This document shows, in pieces, positions 9,027 through 17,699 of a stretch of DNA of 64,000 bases. Numbering within the stretch: position 1 is the first letter of the stretch; each line of letters starts with the position of its first letter. Below the pieces are notes generated by a model. That model ran no database searches. It worked only from the letters and a program-made list of their open reading frames with translations, and had not been told where the DNA came from. The stretch comes from Streptomyces odontomachi (lineage in GTDB: Bacteria > Actinomycetota > Actinomycetes > Streptomycetales > Streptomycetaceae), in NCBI RefSeq assembly GCF_024435355.1, contig NZ_JAMJWG010000001.1:620001-684000 (forward strand), written 5' to 3'. A program made the translations under genes and the position numbers.

Positions 9027-10121
9027 TCAGTGCCGCAGCAGGGCCGCGACGCCGTCCGTGCAGCGGACCGGGGGCAGGATCTCCGTGAAGGAAGCGCCAC
9101 CGAGGACGGCTGACCGCAGCAACAGGGGACGCGCCGGGGCGCTGAAGACGGTGGGGTCGTCGCCGAAGACGGTGGCATCGCTCCCGAGCACCTGCCGGTC
9201 ACGCTGGGAGGCGTAGAGCAGGCTTTCGTCCTCGGTGCCGACCGGCGCCAGGAACAGTGTCTGCACCCGCCCCTGCGACAACGCCTCCTTGACGGCGGGA
9301 ATCCCTTGCAGCGCCCGGTCGCCCGCAAGGGCTTCCCCCAGCTGCCGCAGGGCATCCGCGTGGTTGGCCGCCATCACCTCCCGGAGGGCCTGGTCCGCCG
9401 CGCTGCGCAGGGCGGCACGTGCCGACGCGTCGGTGCGCCCGCCTCCCACCTGGACCAGGGGACACGACACCATGGGGGCCAGGTGCTCCCGCAACAGGCC
9501 GAAGGCCTTGGGGTCGCCGGCGACCAGGATCACCTCCGCTTCCACCGCGGCAACGGCGTCCCGCACGTCCTCGGCGGCCCGGGCCGTGTTCGCTCCCCAC
9601 ACGCTGGCCGTGCGCCGGTGGAAGGAGGCCTGTGCCTCGGCCCCCGCGCGGACCCGACTGATGTGCAGGGTGCTGCCGTTGAAGGTCCGACGGAACGCCG
9701 GCTCGTGCGCCGCGGCCGGATAGGCGTCCACGTCCGCCCCCTCACGGTCGACCGCCACCACCACGTGCGGCACTTGGTGATCGCGGTCGAAGGCCACGAG
9801 TAGCGGGTCGGGCACCGGCAGGTAGCGCGCCTGATCGGCCGGCGGAGGCGCCGCCATCGTGTAGGTGCCCAGTACCTGCCCGGCCGAAGCGAACAGCGCC
9901 TCGCCTTGGGGCCCCGGCAGATCGCCGACCCCGCCCACGACCGCGTCCAGCGCACCGAGGGTGTCCTCGCCGGCCCCCTGCCCCGCCAGCGACCGGCGGG
10001 CCGATCGCCACCGCGTGTCGATCAGCCGGTCGGCGTCATGCGTGGCACGGGTGGTGTCGAGGTGGACGGAGGCGACCGGGGCCTCCCCCTCGTAGAGGGC
10101 ACGCAGATAGGTCAGATCCAT
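9027..10121 (-). CDS. baeRF2/Rv2629-like protein (eRF1-fold)
   Basis: This 364-residue protein resembles the Rv2629/baeRF2 family, bacterial relatives of the eRF1/Vms1 fold. Visible landmarks are MDLTYLRALYEGEAPVASVHLDTTR at the N-terminus (the first 20 residues are diagnostic), DTRWRSARRSLAGQGA, HVVVAVDREGADV, and RNase-H-like strands EVILVAGDPKAFGLL and VQTLFLAPVGTEDESLLY. Family members are linked to ribosome-associated peptidyl-tRNA cleavage or dormancy; Rv2629 is in the Mycobacterium hypoxia regulon. The biochemical role here is inferred. It is a single gene facing a convergent neighbour, with an AT-rich likely promoter stretch just upstream (10155-10195). The ribosome-binding site before the ATG is weak. 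Confidence 0.78.
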   Translation of the reverse strand: MDLTYLRALYEGEAPVASVHLDTTRATHDADRLIDTRWRSARRSLAGQGAGEDTLGALDAVVGGVGDLPGPQGEALFASAGQVLGTYTMAAPPPADQARYLPVPDPLLVAFDRDHQVPHVVVAVDREGADVDAYPAAAHEPAFRRTFNGSTLHISRVRAGAEAQASFHRRTASVWGANTARAAEDVRDAVAAVEAEVILVAGDPKAFGLLREHLAPMVSCPLVQVGGGRTDASARAALRSAADQALREVMAANHADALRQLGEALAGDRALQGIPAVKEALSQGRVQTLFLAPVGTEDESLLYASQRDRQVLGSDATVFGDDPTVFSAPARPLLLRSAVLGGASFTEILPPVRCTDGVAALLRH

Positions 10122-10555
10122 GCGGCACCGGGGGTGTCACCCCCACCCTTCCGAAGGGAGCAAATCCGATAAAACAGACATTAGCAGCGGTCGGCGCCCC
10201 GTTCGGGCACCGGTCACCGCTGGCCGGGCCCGGGCCCGCCGGCCCACGCCGTGCCGACAGAAGGTCTCCGGGGACCGCGTCACCATGGGGATCCGCCGCC
10301 TCGCCGATCCGCCACGCAGCGCGCATCCTGGAGGGGGAGTCCGACTCTTGCGGCCGTCGGCTGCGCGTACGTGCCGACGACGACAGTGCGCGCCGGCCGG
10401 TCCCGGAGCCGAAGGCACGGCCTGGGACCGCGCCGTCGGCCGTTTTTCCGGGCGGCCCGCGCCACCGCATCACCCGAGTGGCGCATCGCCTCCCGCTGTC
10501 CCTGGTCCGCGCGCTGGCCGGTCCCGCCGTCCATGACCGCGAGGGAGGTATCAGT
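10122..10555. other. Intergenic region between divergent genes
   Basis: This 434-base stretch has no credible gene: the open frames here are arginine/proline-rich shadows. It holds an AT-rich segment at 10155-10195 that probably contains the baeRF promoter, and the ribosome site GAGGGAGG (10541-10548) of the next gene. Confidence 0.6.
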
Positions 10556-11293
10556 GTGGGTGAGCAGCATGCGGACGAGCAGAACACGGCTGAGCAGGAC
10601 ACGGGCGAGCGGCGTCCGGGCGGGTCGGGCGCCGACCCGAATGCGCTGGTGGCCGGGCTGGCGTGTGCGTCGCTGGTGGACGCGATGGGCCGCCTCTACG
10701 GGCACCGGGCGCACATCCTGAGCCTGGTCAGTCCCACTCCGGAGCGGATCCTGTTCGGTCCGGCGGTGACCATCGCCTATCTGCCGCACCGCGACGACCG
10801 CACCGAGACCAACGAGCTGGGCTTCGGCGGCTGGTTCTACCGTGCGGTCGCCGACGCCGCGCGGGGCAGCGTGCTGGTGCTCTCCAGCGGGGGCTACCCG
10901 GACGCCTCGCACGGTGGCGGCACCAAGCTGTCCCGCCTGCACAACCACGGCCTCGCCGGCGTCCTCACCGACAGCAGGCTGCGGGACTTCGGCGAACTCG
11001 CCGGCTATGACTTCTCGACCTGGTGCGCGGGTGAGGCCACCCACTGGGGCGGCGGCACCGTGACCCCGTCGGCGGCGAACGTGCCGGTCGAGGTGGGCGG
11101 CGTCTGCGTGATCCCCGGCGACTACGTCTTCGCCGACCGCTCGGGCGCCGTCGTCATCCCGGCCCGGGGCCTGTCGGACGTGATCGCGCAGGCCCGCCGT
11201 GTCGACGCGGACGACGCGCGCTCCCTGTCCGAGATCCGCGCGGAGGACCCCGAGCGGATGCGCACGGGCGATCAGCGGGCCACCGAGCAGTAG
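10556..11293 (+). CDS. RraA-fold protein with HMG/CHA aldolase motif
   Basis: This 245-residue protein belongs to the RraA/class II HMG-CHA aldolase superfamily: LACASLVDAMGRL, FGPAVTIAYLP, then GVLTDSRLRDFGEL. The spacing G-x20-R-D-x2-E (glycine in HGGGTK, RD in LRDFGE) is the metal-dependent aldolase/oxaloacetate decarboxylase signature, absent from pure RNase E inhibitors. The GTG at 10556 is chosen because GAGGGAGG ends 7 bases before it; an earlier frame extends upstream without a ribosome site. About 45 C-terminal residues are extra and polar. A role on a 4-carboxy-4-hydroxy-2-oxoadipate-like substrate is possible given the nearby protocatechuate-producing operon, but this is inference. 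Confidence 0.78.
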   Translation: MGEQHADEQNTAEQDTGERRPGGSGADPNALVAGLACASLVDAMGRLYGHRAHILSLVSPTPERILFGPAVTIAYLPHRDDRTETNELGFGGWFYRAVADAARGSVLVLSSGGYPDASHGGGTKLSRLHNHGLAGVLTDSRLRDFGELAGYDFSTWCAGEATHWGGGTVTPSAANVPVEVGGVCVIPGDYVFADRSGAVVIPARGLSDVIAQARRVDADDARSLSEIRAEDPERMRTGDQRATEQ

Positions 11294-11558
11294 ACACGAC
11301 GTGGCCGGCACCGCGGCGGCCAGGGGTCGGGCGCGACGCGGGCGCCACGCGGCGGTGACGTGACGCACGGGCGGCCCTCGTGCGCAGCGTGCTCCGCGTC
11401 CGTCGACGTCTCGGTGTCGCCGCCGTTTCGTTCGGCTGTCGGGGTGGTACGTCGGCGCCCGATGCCGCGTTGTCGCGGTGTTGATCGCCGGGCCAGCACC
11501 ATGGTCAGCGTTGCGCCGCGGTGAAGGGCACGGCGGCCCGATGCGCGGAGGGTGCCGT

Positions 11559-12302
11559 ATGACCATCTCGAGCGAGGACCGGCCGGCCCCCGCACCGCCG
11601 GCCCGTTACGACGATCTGCGGGCGCTCTACGTCAACTGCACCCTCAAGCGCTCCCCGGAACGCAGCAACACCCAGGGCCTGGTCGACCGGAGCATGGAGA
11701 TCATGCGGACACAGGGGGTGCAGGTGGAACTGGTCCGTGCGGTTGACGAGGACATCGCCACCGGTGTCTGGCCCGACATGACCGAGCACGGCTGGCCGAG
11801 CGACGCCTGGCCCGCGCTCTACGAGCGGGTCCTGGCGGCCGAGATCCTCGTCCTGGCAGGGCCCGTGTGGCTCGGCGACAACGGCTCGGTGACCAGGAGG
11901 GTCGTCGAGCGGCTCTACTCCTGCTCCAGCCTGCTCAACGACCGTGGCCAGTACGCCTACTACGGCCGTGTCGGGGGTTGCCTGATCACCGGCAACGAGG
12001 ACGGTGCCAAGCACTGCGCCGCCGCCGTCCTCTACAGCCTCCAGCACGTGGGATACACCATCCCGCCGCAGGCGGACGCGGGCTGGGTCGGCGAGGCCGG
12101 CCCGGGCCCGTCCTACCTGGACGCCGGCTCGGGCGGCCCCGAGAACGACTTCACCAACCGCAACACCACCTTCATGACCTGGAACCTCCTCCACCTGGCC
12201 CGCCTGCTGAAAGACATGGGCGGCATCCCGGCCTACGGCAACCAGCGGTCCGCCTGGGACACCGGCTGCCGCTACGACTACGAGAACCCGGAGCACCGGT
12301 AG
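11559..12302 (+). CDS. NADPH-dependent FMN reductase/flavodoxin-fold protein
   Basis: This 247-residue protein has the flavodoxin-like fold of NAD(P)H-dependent oxidoreductases: strand RALYVNCTLKRSPERSNT (phosphate-loop position), then EILVLAGPVWLGDNGSVTRRVVERLYS, GRVGGCLITGNEDGAKHCAAAVLYSLQHVGYTIP (landmarks shortened in the middle), and a W/N/D-rich C-terminus. It probably binds FMN and reduces a quinone, flavin or small molecule. The ATG at 11559 has GGAGGG six bases upstream; an in-frame ATG at 11541 would add six residues. It stands alone between RraA-like and carboxymuconolactone-decarboxylase-like genes on the same strand, and no partner is evident. Confidence 0.78.
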   Translation: MTISSEDRPAPAPPARYDDLRALYVNCTLKRSPERSNTQGLVDRSMEIMRTQGVQVELVRAVDEDIATGVWPDMTEHGWPSDAWPALYERVLAAEILVLAGPVWLGDNGSVTRRVVERLYSCSSLLNDRGQYAYYGRVGGCLITGNEDGAKHCAAAVLYSLQHVGYTIPPQADAGWVGEAGPGPSYLDAGSGGPENDFTNRNTTFMTWNLLHLARLLKDMGGIPAYGNQRSAWDTGCRYDYENPEHR

Positions 12303-12416
12303 GACCGGGCCGTTCCGGCTGGGTCGGCCAGGCGCACGGGCTACGACGGTGACGCCTTCAACCGCCCTGAGGAGCCCGGTCGATGACGAGGACTCATGGC
12401 GCACTGCACCGTCAGA

Positions 12417-12478
12417 ACATGCTTCTATTTTCGAAGCGCCATGTGCTAGCGTCACGCACATGCTTCGGTTTTCAAAGC
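12417..12478. promoter_or_regulatory. Duplicated 21-bp operator-like repeat
   Basis: Two copies of ACATGCTTC-N2-TTTTC-(G/A)AAGC lie at 12417-12437 and 12458-12478, 41 bases apart (near four helical turns). Each contains GCTTC...GAAGC/AAAGC dyad symmetry. The second copy overlaps the predicted start codon of the next gene, so a bound protein would block initiation. A cognate regulator is not identified; the HxlR gene at 14168 is one candidate. Confidence 0.5.
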
Positions 12479-13056
12479 ACGCAGGGTCGCCGCGCATCGC
12501 CCCCGTGGAACCGCCCTACGACCCTGAGACGGCCGCGGCCCTGAACCTGCTGGGCGCGCCGATCGCCCTGTTCAGGATCTTCGCCCGCCGCCCGGAGCGA
12601 GCGCACGGCATTCACGGCTGGGGGCGCTACTACCTGTCACGCCGTTCGGCCCTGGGCCTGCGTCATCGTGAGTTGGTGATCGACCGCACCACGGTGCGGT
12701 GCGGAGCCGGGTACGAGTGGGGCGTCCACATGGCGACCTTCGCCGAAAAGGCCGGATTCGACGCCCACCAGATCCGTTCCCTCGTTGCGGGAGGCCCGGA
12801 GGACGGCTGCTGGGCCGACCCCGCGGACCGCGCCGTGCTGCGTGCGGTGGACGCCCTGTGCGCGACGCACGACCTGTCCGACGACCAATGGAGGGAACTG
12901 ACGGATGCGATCGGCCAGGAGGCGACCGTGGACCTGCTGCTGCTCTGCGGGTGGTACCACGCGATCTCCTTCACCGCGCGTGTCCTGAGGCTTCAGCCGG
13001 AACCCGGAACGCCGGCCTTCAGCGACTACGGGTCGTGCGAGGGCGTGTACCCATGA
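12460..13056 (+). CDS. Carboxymuconolactone decarboxylase/AhpD-like protein
   Basis: This 198-residue protein has the all-helical CMD fold. It has NLLGAPIALFRIFARRPE, a central LGLRHRELVIDRTTVRCGAGYEWGVHMATFAEKAGF with a single cysteine in place of the AhpD C-x2-C pair, and LLLLCGWYHAISFTARVL near the end. Family members decarboxylate gamma-carboxymuconolactone or act as peroxidase-like proteins; the general CGAGYEW-H variant is common and uncharacterised. The ATG at 12460 is the best start by homology but sits inside the second operator-like repeat and lacks a clear ribosome site, suggesting leaderless or regulated initiation. Longer in-frame sequence upstream is not family-like. Confidence 0.77.
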   Translation: MLRFSKHAGSPRIAPVEPPYDPETAAALNLLGAPIALFRIFARRPERAHGIHGWGRYYLSRRSALGLRHRELVIDRTTVRCGAGYEWGVHMATFAEKAGFDAHQIRSLVAGGPEDGCWADPADRAVLRAVDALCATHDLSDDQWRELTDAIGQEATVDLLLLCGWYHAISFTARVLRLQPEPGTPAFSDYGSCEGVYP

Positions 13057-13116
13057 GAAGGCGTCGCGTTCGGGTCCTCGCGGAGCCGTACGCGCGCCCG
13101 TCAGAGGAGTTGTCCG

Positions 13117-13944
13117 ATGGCTCACGACCATCACACCTACAACGGTCTGCGGGTCAGCGTCGATGGCCCAGTCGCATCCGTGACCATCGACCATCCGCCG
13201 ATGAACCTGCTCGATTCGGTGCTGCTCGACGATCTGAGCAGGCTCGCCGCCCAACTGGAAAGCGACGAGAACGTCCGCGTCGCGGTGTTCGACAGTGCGG
13301 ACCCCGCCTACTTCATCGCCCATTACGACGTCCAGGCCCTGCTGGACAGGCCTGCCACCACGCGCAGGGCCGGCACCCTCAAGCCGTTCCATCGCCTGAT
13401 GGAGACCTACCGGACGCTCCCGACGGTCACCATCGCGCGCATCCGCGGACGGGCGCGCGGCGGCGGCAGCGAGTTCGCGCTGAACCTCGACATGCGCTTC
13501 GGCGTCATCGGCGAAACGATCCTCGGCCAGTTCGAAACCGGCGTCGGTCTGATTCCGGGTGGTTCCGGAACCCAACGGTTGGCGCAGCTGGTGGGACGGA
13601 GCCGTGCCTTGGAGATCATCCTGAGCGGCGGCGACATGGACGCCCGACTCGCCGAACGCTACGGCTGGATCAACAGGGCGCTGACCGCAGCGGAGATCGG
13701 CCCCTTCGTCGACACCCTCGCCCGCCGCATCGCCGCGTTCCCGTCGCACGCGGTGAAACTGGCCAAGCAGGCCGTGGACGCTGCCGGTCCGCCCGGACAC
13801 GAGGGACTCCTCGAGGAGGCATACCTGTTCGGGCAGGCACTGGCCGGCACCGAAACCAGGAAGCGCCTGCGGGACTTCCTCAACGCCGGCGGCCAGACCC
13901 CCGAGGGCGAACTGGACATGGACTGGCTGCTCGAGCGGCTCTGA
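13117..13944 (+). CDS. Enoyl-CoA hydratase/isomerase family protein
   Basis: This 275-residue crotonase-fold protein has an N-terminal VASVTIDHPPMNLL, an oxyanion-hole region RIRGRARGGGSEFALNLDMRF, and GLIPGGSGTQRLAQLVGRSRALEII, followed by a C-terminal helical domain. The usual glutamates of hydratases are not both obvious: the GxxPGGSGTQ loop carries glycine/serine instead of an acidic residue, so an isomerase, lyase or hydrolase activity is possible. The ATG at 13117 follows GAGGAG. It lies 60 bases after the carboxymuconolactone-decarboxylase-like gene and may be co-transcribed with it. The substrate is unknown. Confidence 0.85.
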   Translation: MAHDHHTYNGLRVSVDGPVASVTIDHPPMNLLDSVLLDDLSRLAAQLESDENVRVAVFDSADPAYFIAHYDVQALLDRPATTRRAGTLKPFHRLMETYRTLPTVTIARIRGRARGGGSEFALNLDMRFGVIGETILGQFETGVGLIPGGSGTQRLAQLVGRSRALEIILSGGDMDARLAERYGWINRALTAAEIGPFVDTLARRIAAFPSHAVKLAKQAVDAAGPPGHEGLLEEAYLFGQALAGTETRKRLRDFLNAGGQTPEGELDMDWLLERL

Positions 13945-14167
13945 CCAGGCAAGCGCCGCACCACCCGCTGTGCTGCACCGGTTCGGTCCGCTATGCGCCG
14001 GTTGAGGCGGTGCCCTAGGCGGACACCGTCACGGCCCGCACTGCCGCATGGCCGCCGTCCTCTTCCCCGGCCCGGACGACTGACCGCGCCGCCCGCATGG
14101 CTCCCCCTGCCAGGCACCGCTACTCGGCAGCCCAGGCACACGTCAGGGGATCGATCCACCGTTCGGG

Positions 14168-14521
14168 CTAGCTCCGTGCAACCGGATCGTCGTCTTCCAG
14201 TGCCACCGCCCATGCGCCGGACCACGCCACGAGTGGGCGTAGCGCCTGGTGCGCACCGCGGCCCAGTTCGGTGAGCCGGTAGGCGGTGTCGGGCTGCTGC
14301 TCGACGATCCGGGCGTCGAGCAGTTCGGTCAGTCGCTGTCGCAGGACGCTGGACGACATGCCGTCGCAGCGCTGCTGAAGCGCCCGGAACCCGAGCGCGC
14401 CCTCTCTCAGTTCCCAGACGATCCGCAGGTTCCATCGACGTCCGAACATGTCGAGCGCGGCCATCAGGGGGCGCCCGGTGCTTGAGCCACGGACCGGAAC
14501 CCCCGGCCTCGGCGCTGGCAA
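14168..14521 (-). CDS. HxlR-family winged-helix regulator
   Basis: This small regulator of about 117 residues has the HxlR core: ALDMFGRRWNLRIVWELREGALGF, MSSSVLRQRLTELLDARIVEQ and YRLTELGRGAHQALRPLVAW. The proposed start is TTG at 14521, because GGGAGGTGA lies five bases before it; the first in-frame ATG (MAALDMFG) would truncate helix 1 and lacks a site. Instead of the usual N-terminal cysteine redox switch (CP motif) the protein has GSSTGRPLMAALD, so ligand rather than thiol sensing is likely. It lies downstream of the A-T-R gene on the same strand, separated by 130 bases. Its target is unknown. Confidence 0.75.
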   Translation of the reverse strand: MPAPRPGVPVRGSSTGRPLMAALDMFGRRWNLRIVWELREGALGFRALQQRCDGMSSSVLRQRLTELLDARIVEQQPDTAYRLTELGRGAHQALRPLVAWSGAWAVALEDDDPVARS

Positions 14522-14651
14522 TGCGTCACCTCCCACCCTCTCGGTGTTTCGGATTCCGACACGGTACCGCCCCGTCGACGAGCGGAGCGGGCACACGCGA
14601 CGGGGAAAGGGGAACGACCGGTGACGCTGCTGCTTTCCCGATCGGACCTGG

Positions 14652-17618
14652 CTACGAGTTGTGCACGATCCACCGGGTGCAGTTGAGGAGTTCGGTGTCG
14701 GTGGTGGGGTGCCAGGCCAGGCCGCAGGAATCGGCGAGTTCGGTGCCTCGCTTGGCGGAGAAGCGCAGGTGACCGTTGCGGAACAAAGCGTTGAGGCCGT
14801 CGGTGTCGGGTTCCGGCAGGAAGGTGAGCAGGGGTGACTCGTCGCCGCCGGCCGCCACGGCGCGGTAGAAGTCCGGATAGTCCACCGGGCGGAGCGGCAC
14901 CAGTTCGGCCAGCGCCGCCATGACCTGTTCCAGCGGGACGGCCTCCGGCCGCAGCAGGTGGAAGGTCTCGTTGTCCCGGCCGGTGCCAAGGGCACCCACC
15001 ACTGCCGTGGCGACCTCGTCGACCGGTGTCCAGTCGGTGACGGCCGTCGTACGCGGGCTGAGGCCGAGGCGGGCGCAGGCGCGCAGCAGCAGGTCCAACT
15101 GGGCGTGCCGGTTGCCCGCGCCGGTGAGCGAGTGCGGCATGACCTCACCGAGCCGATGGACGGTGACCGGTACGCCCCGTGCCCTGGCCGCCGTCAGAAG
15201 CTGCTCGGCCGCCCACTTGGAGCGGCTGTAGCCGTCCTCGGGCAGTTCCTCCGGGAGCGGGTCCTCCTCCAGCACGCGCTCCCTGCCGTCCTCGTCCGGG
15301 AAGACACCGAGGGTGGAGAGGTGATGCAGGCGCTTGGGCCTGCCGGTGGTGGCGAGCCGCAACAGCTCCCCGGTGCCCACCACGTTCGGCGCGCGCAGTC
15401 CGGGATAGCCCAGGGCCAGGTTGACCAGCGCGCCGCAGTGCAGCAGTGAGTCGACGCGCCCGGCCAGCCGGGTCCAGGCCTTCGTGCTCAGGCCCAGGCG
15501 GGGCTGTGCCAGATCACCCGGGACGAGAACGATCCGCCGCGCGTCGTGGGACCGCCCCAACCGGGCCATCACCTCGGCGACGCGGTCGGCCTGGCCGCTG
15601 GAGCGCAGCAGGCAGTGCACCACCGCGTCGGTGCGGTCGAGGAGTTCGCCCAGCACATGGGCGCCGATGAAGCCCGTCATACCGGTGAGCAGCACTTCAA
15701 GCGGTTCGCCGGTGGGCGTCGGACCGGGCCCGGGGCGCAGGACGGACGCGCGTGCGATGTCGGCGAGCAGCAGCGCGCGGTCGTCGGGACCCGCACCGTC
15801 CTGGTGCAGCAGCGCCGCCTGCTCCCGCAGCGTCGCGGCGGCGGCGAGATGGCGCGGCGGGACCCGCACGCCCAAGGCGCGGTGCATGGCGGCCGAGAGA
15901 CGCTGAAGGGTGAGCGAGGTACCGCCGAGAGCGTAGAAGTCGGCCTCCGGGCCGGGGTCGGCGCCGCGCAGATCGGCCAGCAGCTCCCGCCAGAGCGCGG
16001 CGACGGCCTCCTCCTGCGCGGTGAGCCGCCCGCCCCCTGCCTGACCGGCGAGCCGTAAGGAGGCGAGCTCGGCCAGTGCCCGGCGGTCGGTCTTGCCGTT
16101 GGGCGTGAGCGGCATCCGATCAAGCAGCAGGAAGGTACGCGGCACCGCGTGGGCCGGCAGCAGGGCACGACTGTGCGCGTCGAGTTCGGTGGAAGTGAGC
16201 GTCGCGTCGGTGGTGACGCAGCACACCAGACTGCGCAGGTCGCCCTCGCCGTGGATCACTGCCCGGGCCTGCGCCACCTGCGGGTGCGAGGCGACGGCGG
16301 CCTCCACTTCGAGCAGGTCGATCAACACCCCGCCCAGCTTGACCTGCTGGTCCTGCCGCCCGACGAACATCAGCAGCCCGTCGGGCCGCTGCCAGGCCAG
16401 GTCCCCCGAGCGGTAGAGCCGGCGTCCGGGCAGCTCGGGAAAGGGGTTCTCCACAAAGGCCTCCGCCGTACGGGCCGGATCGTGCAGATAGCCGGCGCCC
16501 AGGCAGTCTCCGCCGAGGTGGATCTCACCGACCTGCCCGGGCGTGACCAGCGCCCCGTTCCCGTCGAGCAGCACGGCACAGGTGTTGTCGATCGGGCGGC
16601 CGATCGGTATCGGTCCGGTGTCGGCATCCGAGATCTCGTGGAAGACGGAACCTATCGAGCACTCCGTCGGCCCGTAGGTGTTGGTGAGCCTGACCTCCGG
16701 CAGCAGCTCGCGGAACGAGCGGACGGCGCTCGGGTCGATCGCCTCGCCCCCGATCAGCAGATGCCGCAGGGAGGAGAGCCGCGCCGGCAGCCCCGGGTCG
16801 GAGTCGAGCAGATCGACCAGGGTGTTGAAGACCGAGGGCACGAAATCGGTCATCGTGACACGGTGCCGGGCGATCTCGTCGATGGTCCGGGTGAGGTCGA
16901 GGACGCCCTCACGGCGAGGCAGCACCACCCGGCTGCCCTTGGTGAGCGGCCAGAGCAGCTGCCACATGGAGGAGTCGAAGACATGGCGGCTGTTCTGCAA
17001 CACCACGTCCGGACCCGCACCGAAGCGCCGCGTCATCGTCAGGAACCGGTTGAGCAGACCGAGATGCCCGTTGAGCGCGCACTTGGGGGTCCCCGTCGAG
17101 CCGGAGGTGAAGAAGCCGTAGATCAACTCGTCGGTGCCGGGCACCGCGTCGCGCACGGGCCCCACGCCGTCGGGCGCGCCGGTCCCGGTCACGCGCAGTA
17201 CCGGCACACCGAGCCCGGGAACCGGGCCGGGTCCGGTCCGCACCGCCAGTGGCGGCCGCAGCGCCGCGACGCTCTCGTGCAGACGGTGCTCGGGCCACGC
17301 GTCGTCTATGGGCACGAACGGCGCGCCCAGCTTCATCGCGGCCAGCATCACCACGGCCAGCTCCTGACCGCCGGCCGTGATCACGGGTAACAGATCGCCG
17401 CGGCGTAAGCCACGCCTGCGTAACTCACCGGCCCAGGCCGCCGCCAGCTCGATGATCTCGCCATAGGTGAGGCAGGTGTCGTCCCACAGCAGTGCGGGCC
17501 GCTGGGGTGCCCGCCGCGCCTGTTCCTCGATCAGGTGAATAGTCGTCCGGTCGGCGGGATAGTCCACCCGGCGCCCCTGGAAGTCGGTCAGGAGCTGGTG
17601 TTTGAGTGCTGAGTGCAC
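14652..17618 (-). CDS. NRPS-like adenylation-carrier-thioester reductase (A-T-R)
   Basis: This 988-residue protein activates a carboxylic acid, loads it on a phosphopantetheine arm and releases it by NAD(P)H reduction. The A domain (about 20-520) has TSGSTGTPK (A3), FDSSMWQ (A4), NTYGPTECS (A5), YRSGDL (A7) and PNGKTDRRAL (A10). The carrier domain (about 535-610) has FYALGGTSL. The reductase (about 630-985) has TGMTGFIGAHVL for the nucleotide and YSRSKWAAEQLL for catalysis. There is no condensation domain. Hand alignment to GrsA gives pocket residues D-S-W-D-L-G-T-I-G-K: D235 indicates an alpha-amino acid and D278 suggests a basic side chain (weak inference). The GTG at 17618 follows GGGGAG. 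Expected product is an aldehyde or alcohol, or a cyclic imine if the substrate is lysine-like. Confidence 0.88.
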   Translation of the reverse strand: MHSALKHQLLTDFQGRRVDYPADRTTIHLIEEQARRAPQRPALLWDDTCLTYGEIIELAAAWAGELRRRGLRRGDLLPVITAGGQELAVVMLAAMKLGAPFVPIDDAWPEHRLHESVAALRPPLAVRTGPGPVPGLGVPVLRVTGTGAPDGVGPVRDAVPGTDELIYGFFTSGSTGTPKCALNGHLGLLNRFLTMTRRFGAGPDVVLQNSRHVFDSSMWQLLWPLTKGSRVVLPRREGVLDLTRTIDEIARHRVTMTDFVPSVFNTLVDLLDSDPGLPARLSSLRHLLIGGEAIDPSAVRSFRELLPEVRLTNTYGPTECSIGSVFHEISDADTGPIPIGRPIDNTCAVLLDGNGALVTPGQVGEIHLGGDCLGAGYLHDPARTAEAFVENPFPELPGRRLYRSGDLAWQRPDGLLMFVGRQDQQVKLGGVLIDLLEVEAAVASHPQVAQARAVIHGEGDLRSLVCCVTTDATLTSTELDAHSRALLPAHAVPRTFLLLDRMPLTPNGKTDRRALAELASLRLAGQAGGGRLTAQEEAVAALWRELLADLRGADPGPEADFYALGGTSLTLQRLSAAMHRALGVRVPPRHLAAAATLREQAALLHQDGAGPDDRALLLADIARASVLRPGPGPTPTGEPLEVLLTGMTGFIGAHVLGELLDRTDAVVHCLLRSSGQADRVAEVMARLGRSHDARRIVLVPGDLAQPRLGLSTKAWTRLAGRVDSLLHCGALVNLALGYPGLRAPNVVGTGELLRLATTGRPKRLHHLSTLGVFPDEDGRERVLEEDPLPEELPEDGYSRSKWAAEQLLTAARARGVPVTVHRLGEVMPHSLTGAGNRHAQLDLLLRACARLGLSPRTTAVTDWTPVDEVATAVVGALGTGRDNETFHLLRPEAVPLEQVMAALAELVPLRPVDYPDFYRAVAAGGDESPLLTFLPEPDTDGLNALFRNGHLRFSAKRGTELADSCGLAWHPTTDTELLNCTRWIVHNS

Positions 17619-17699
17619 TTTTCTCCCCTCACGGTCGTGGAAGGCCAACCCTGTACCATTGCTTGCCAATTGACAGTAAGTCCGAGAGGGGATCTGTCG

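Noticed and set aside
10120..10536. Open frame of 138 codons in the baeRF-RraA spacer
   Set aside because: It is Arg/Pro/Gly-rich with no ribosome site; the composition is that of a random frame in high-GC DNA.
14652..17618. Long-chain acyl-CoA ligase or carboxylic acid reductase (CAR)
   Set aside because: The NRPS-type core motifs A3-A10 and the aspartate of FDSSMW point to an amino-acid adenylation domain; the size and domain linkers match NRPS A-T-R proteins.
17670..17675. Perfect TTGACA upstream of the aldo/keto reductase
   Set aside because: The matching -10 position (17693-17698) is not TA-like and would place the transcript start inside the gene.
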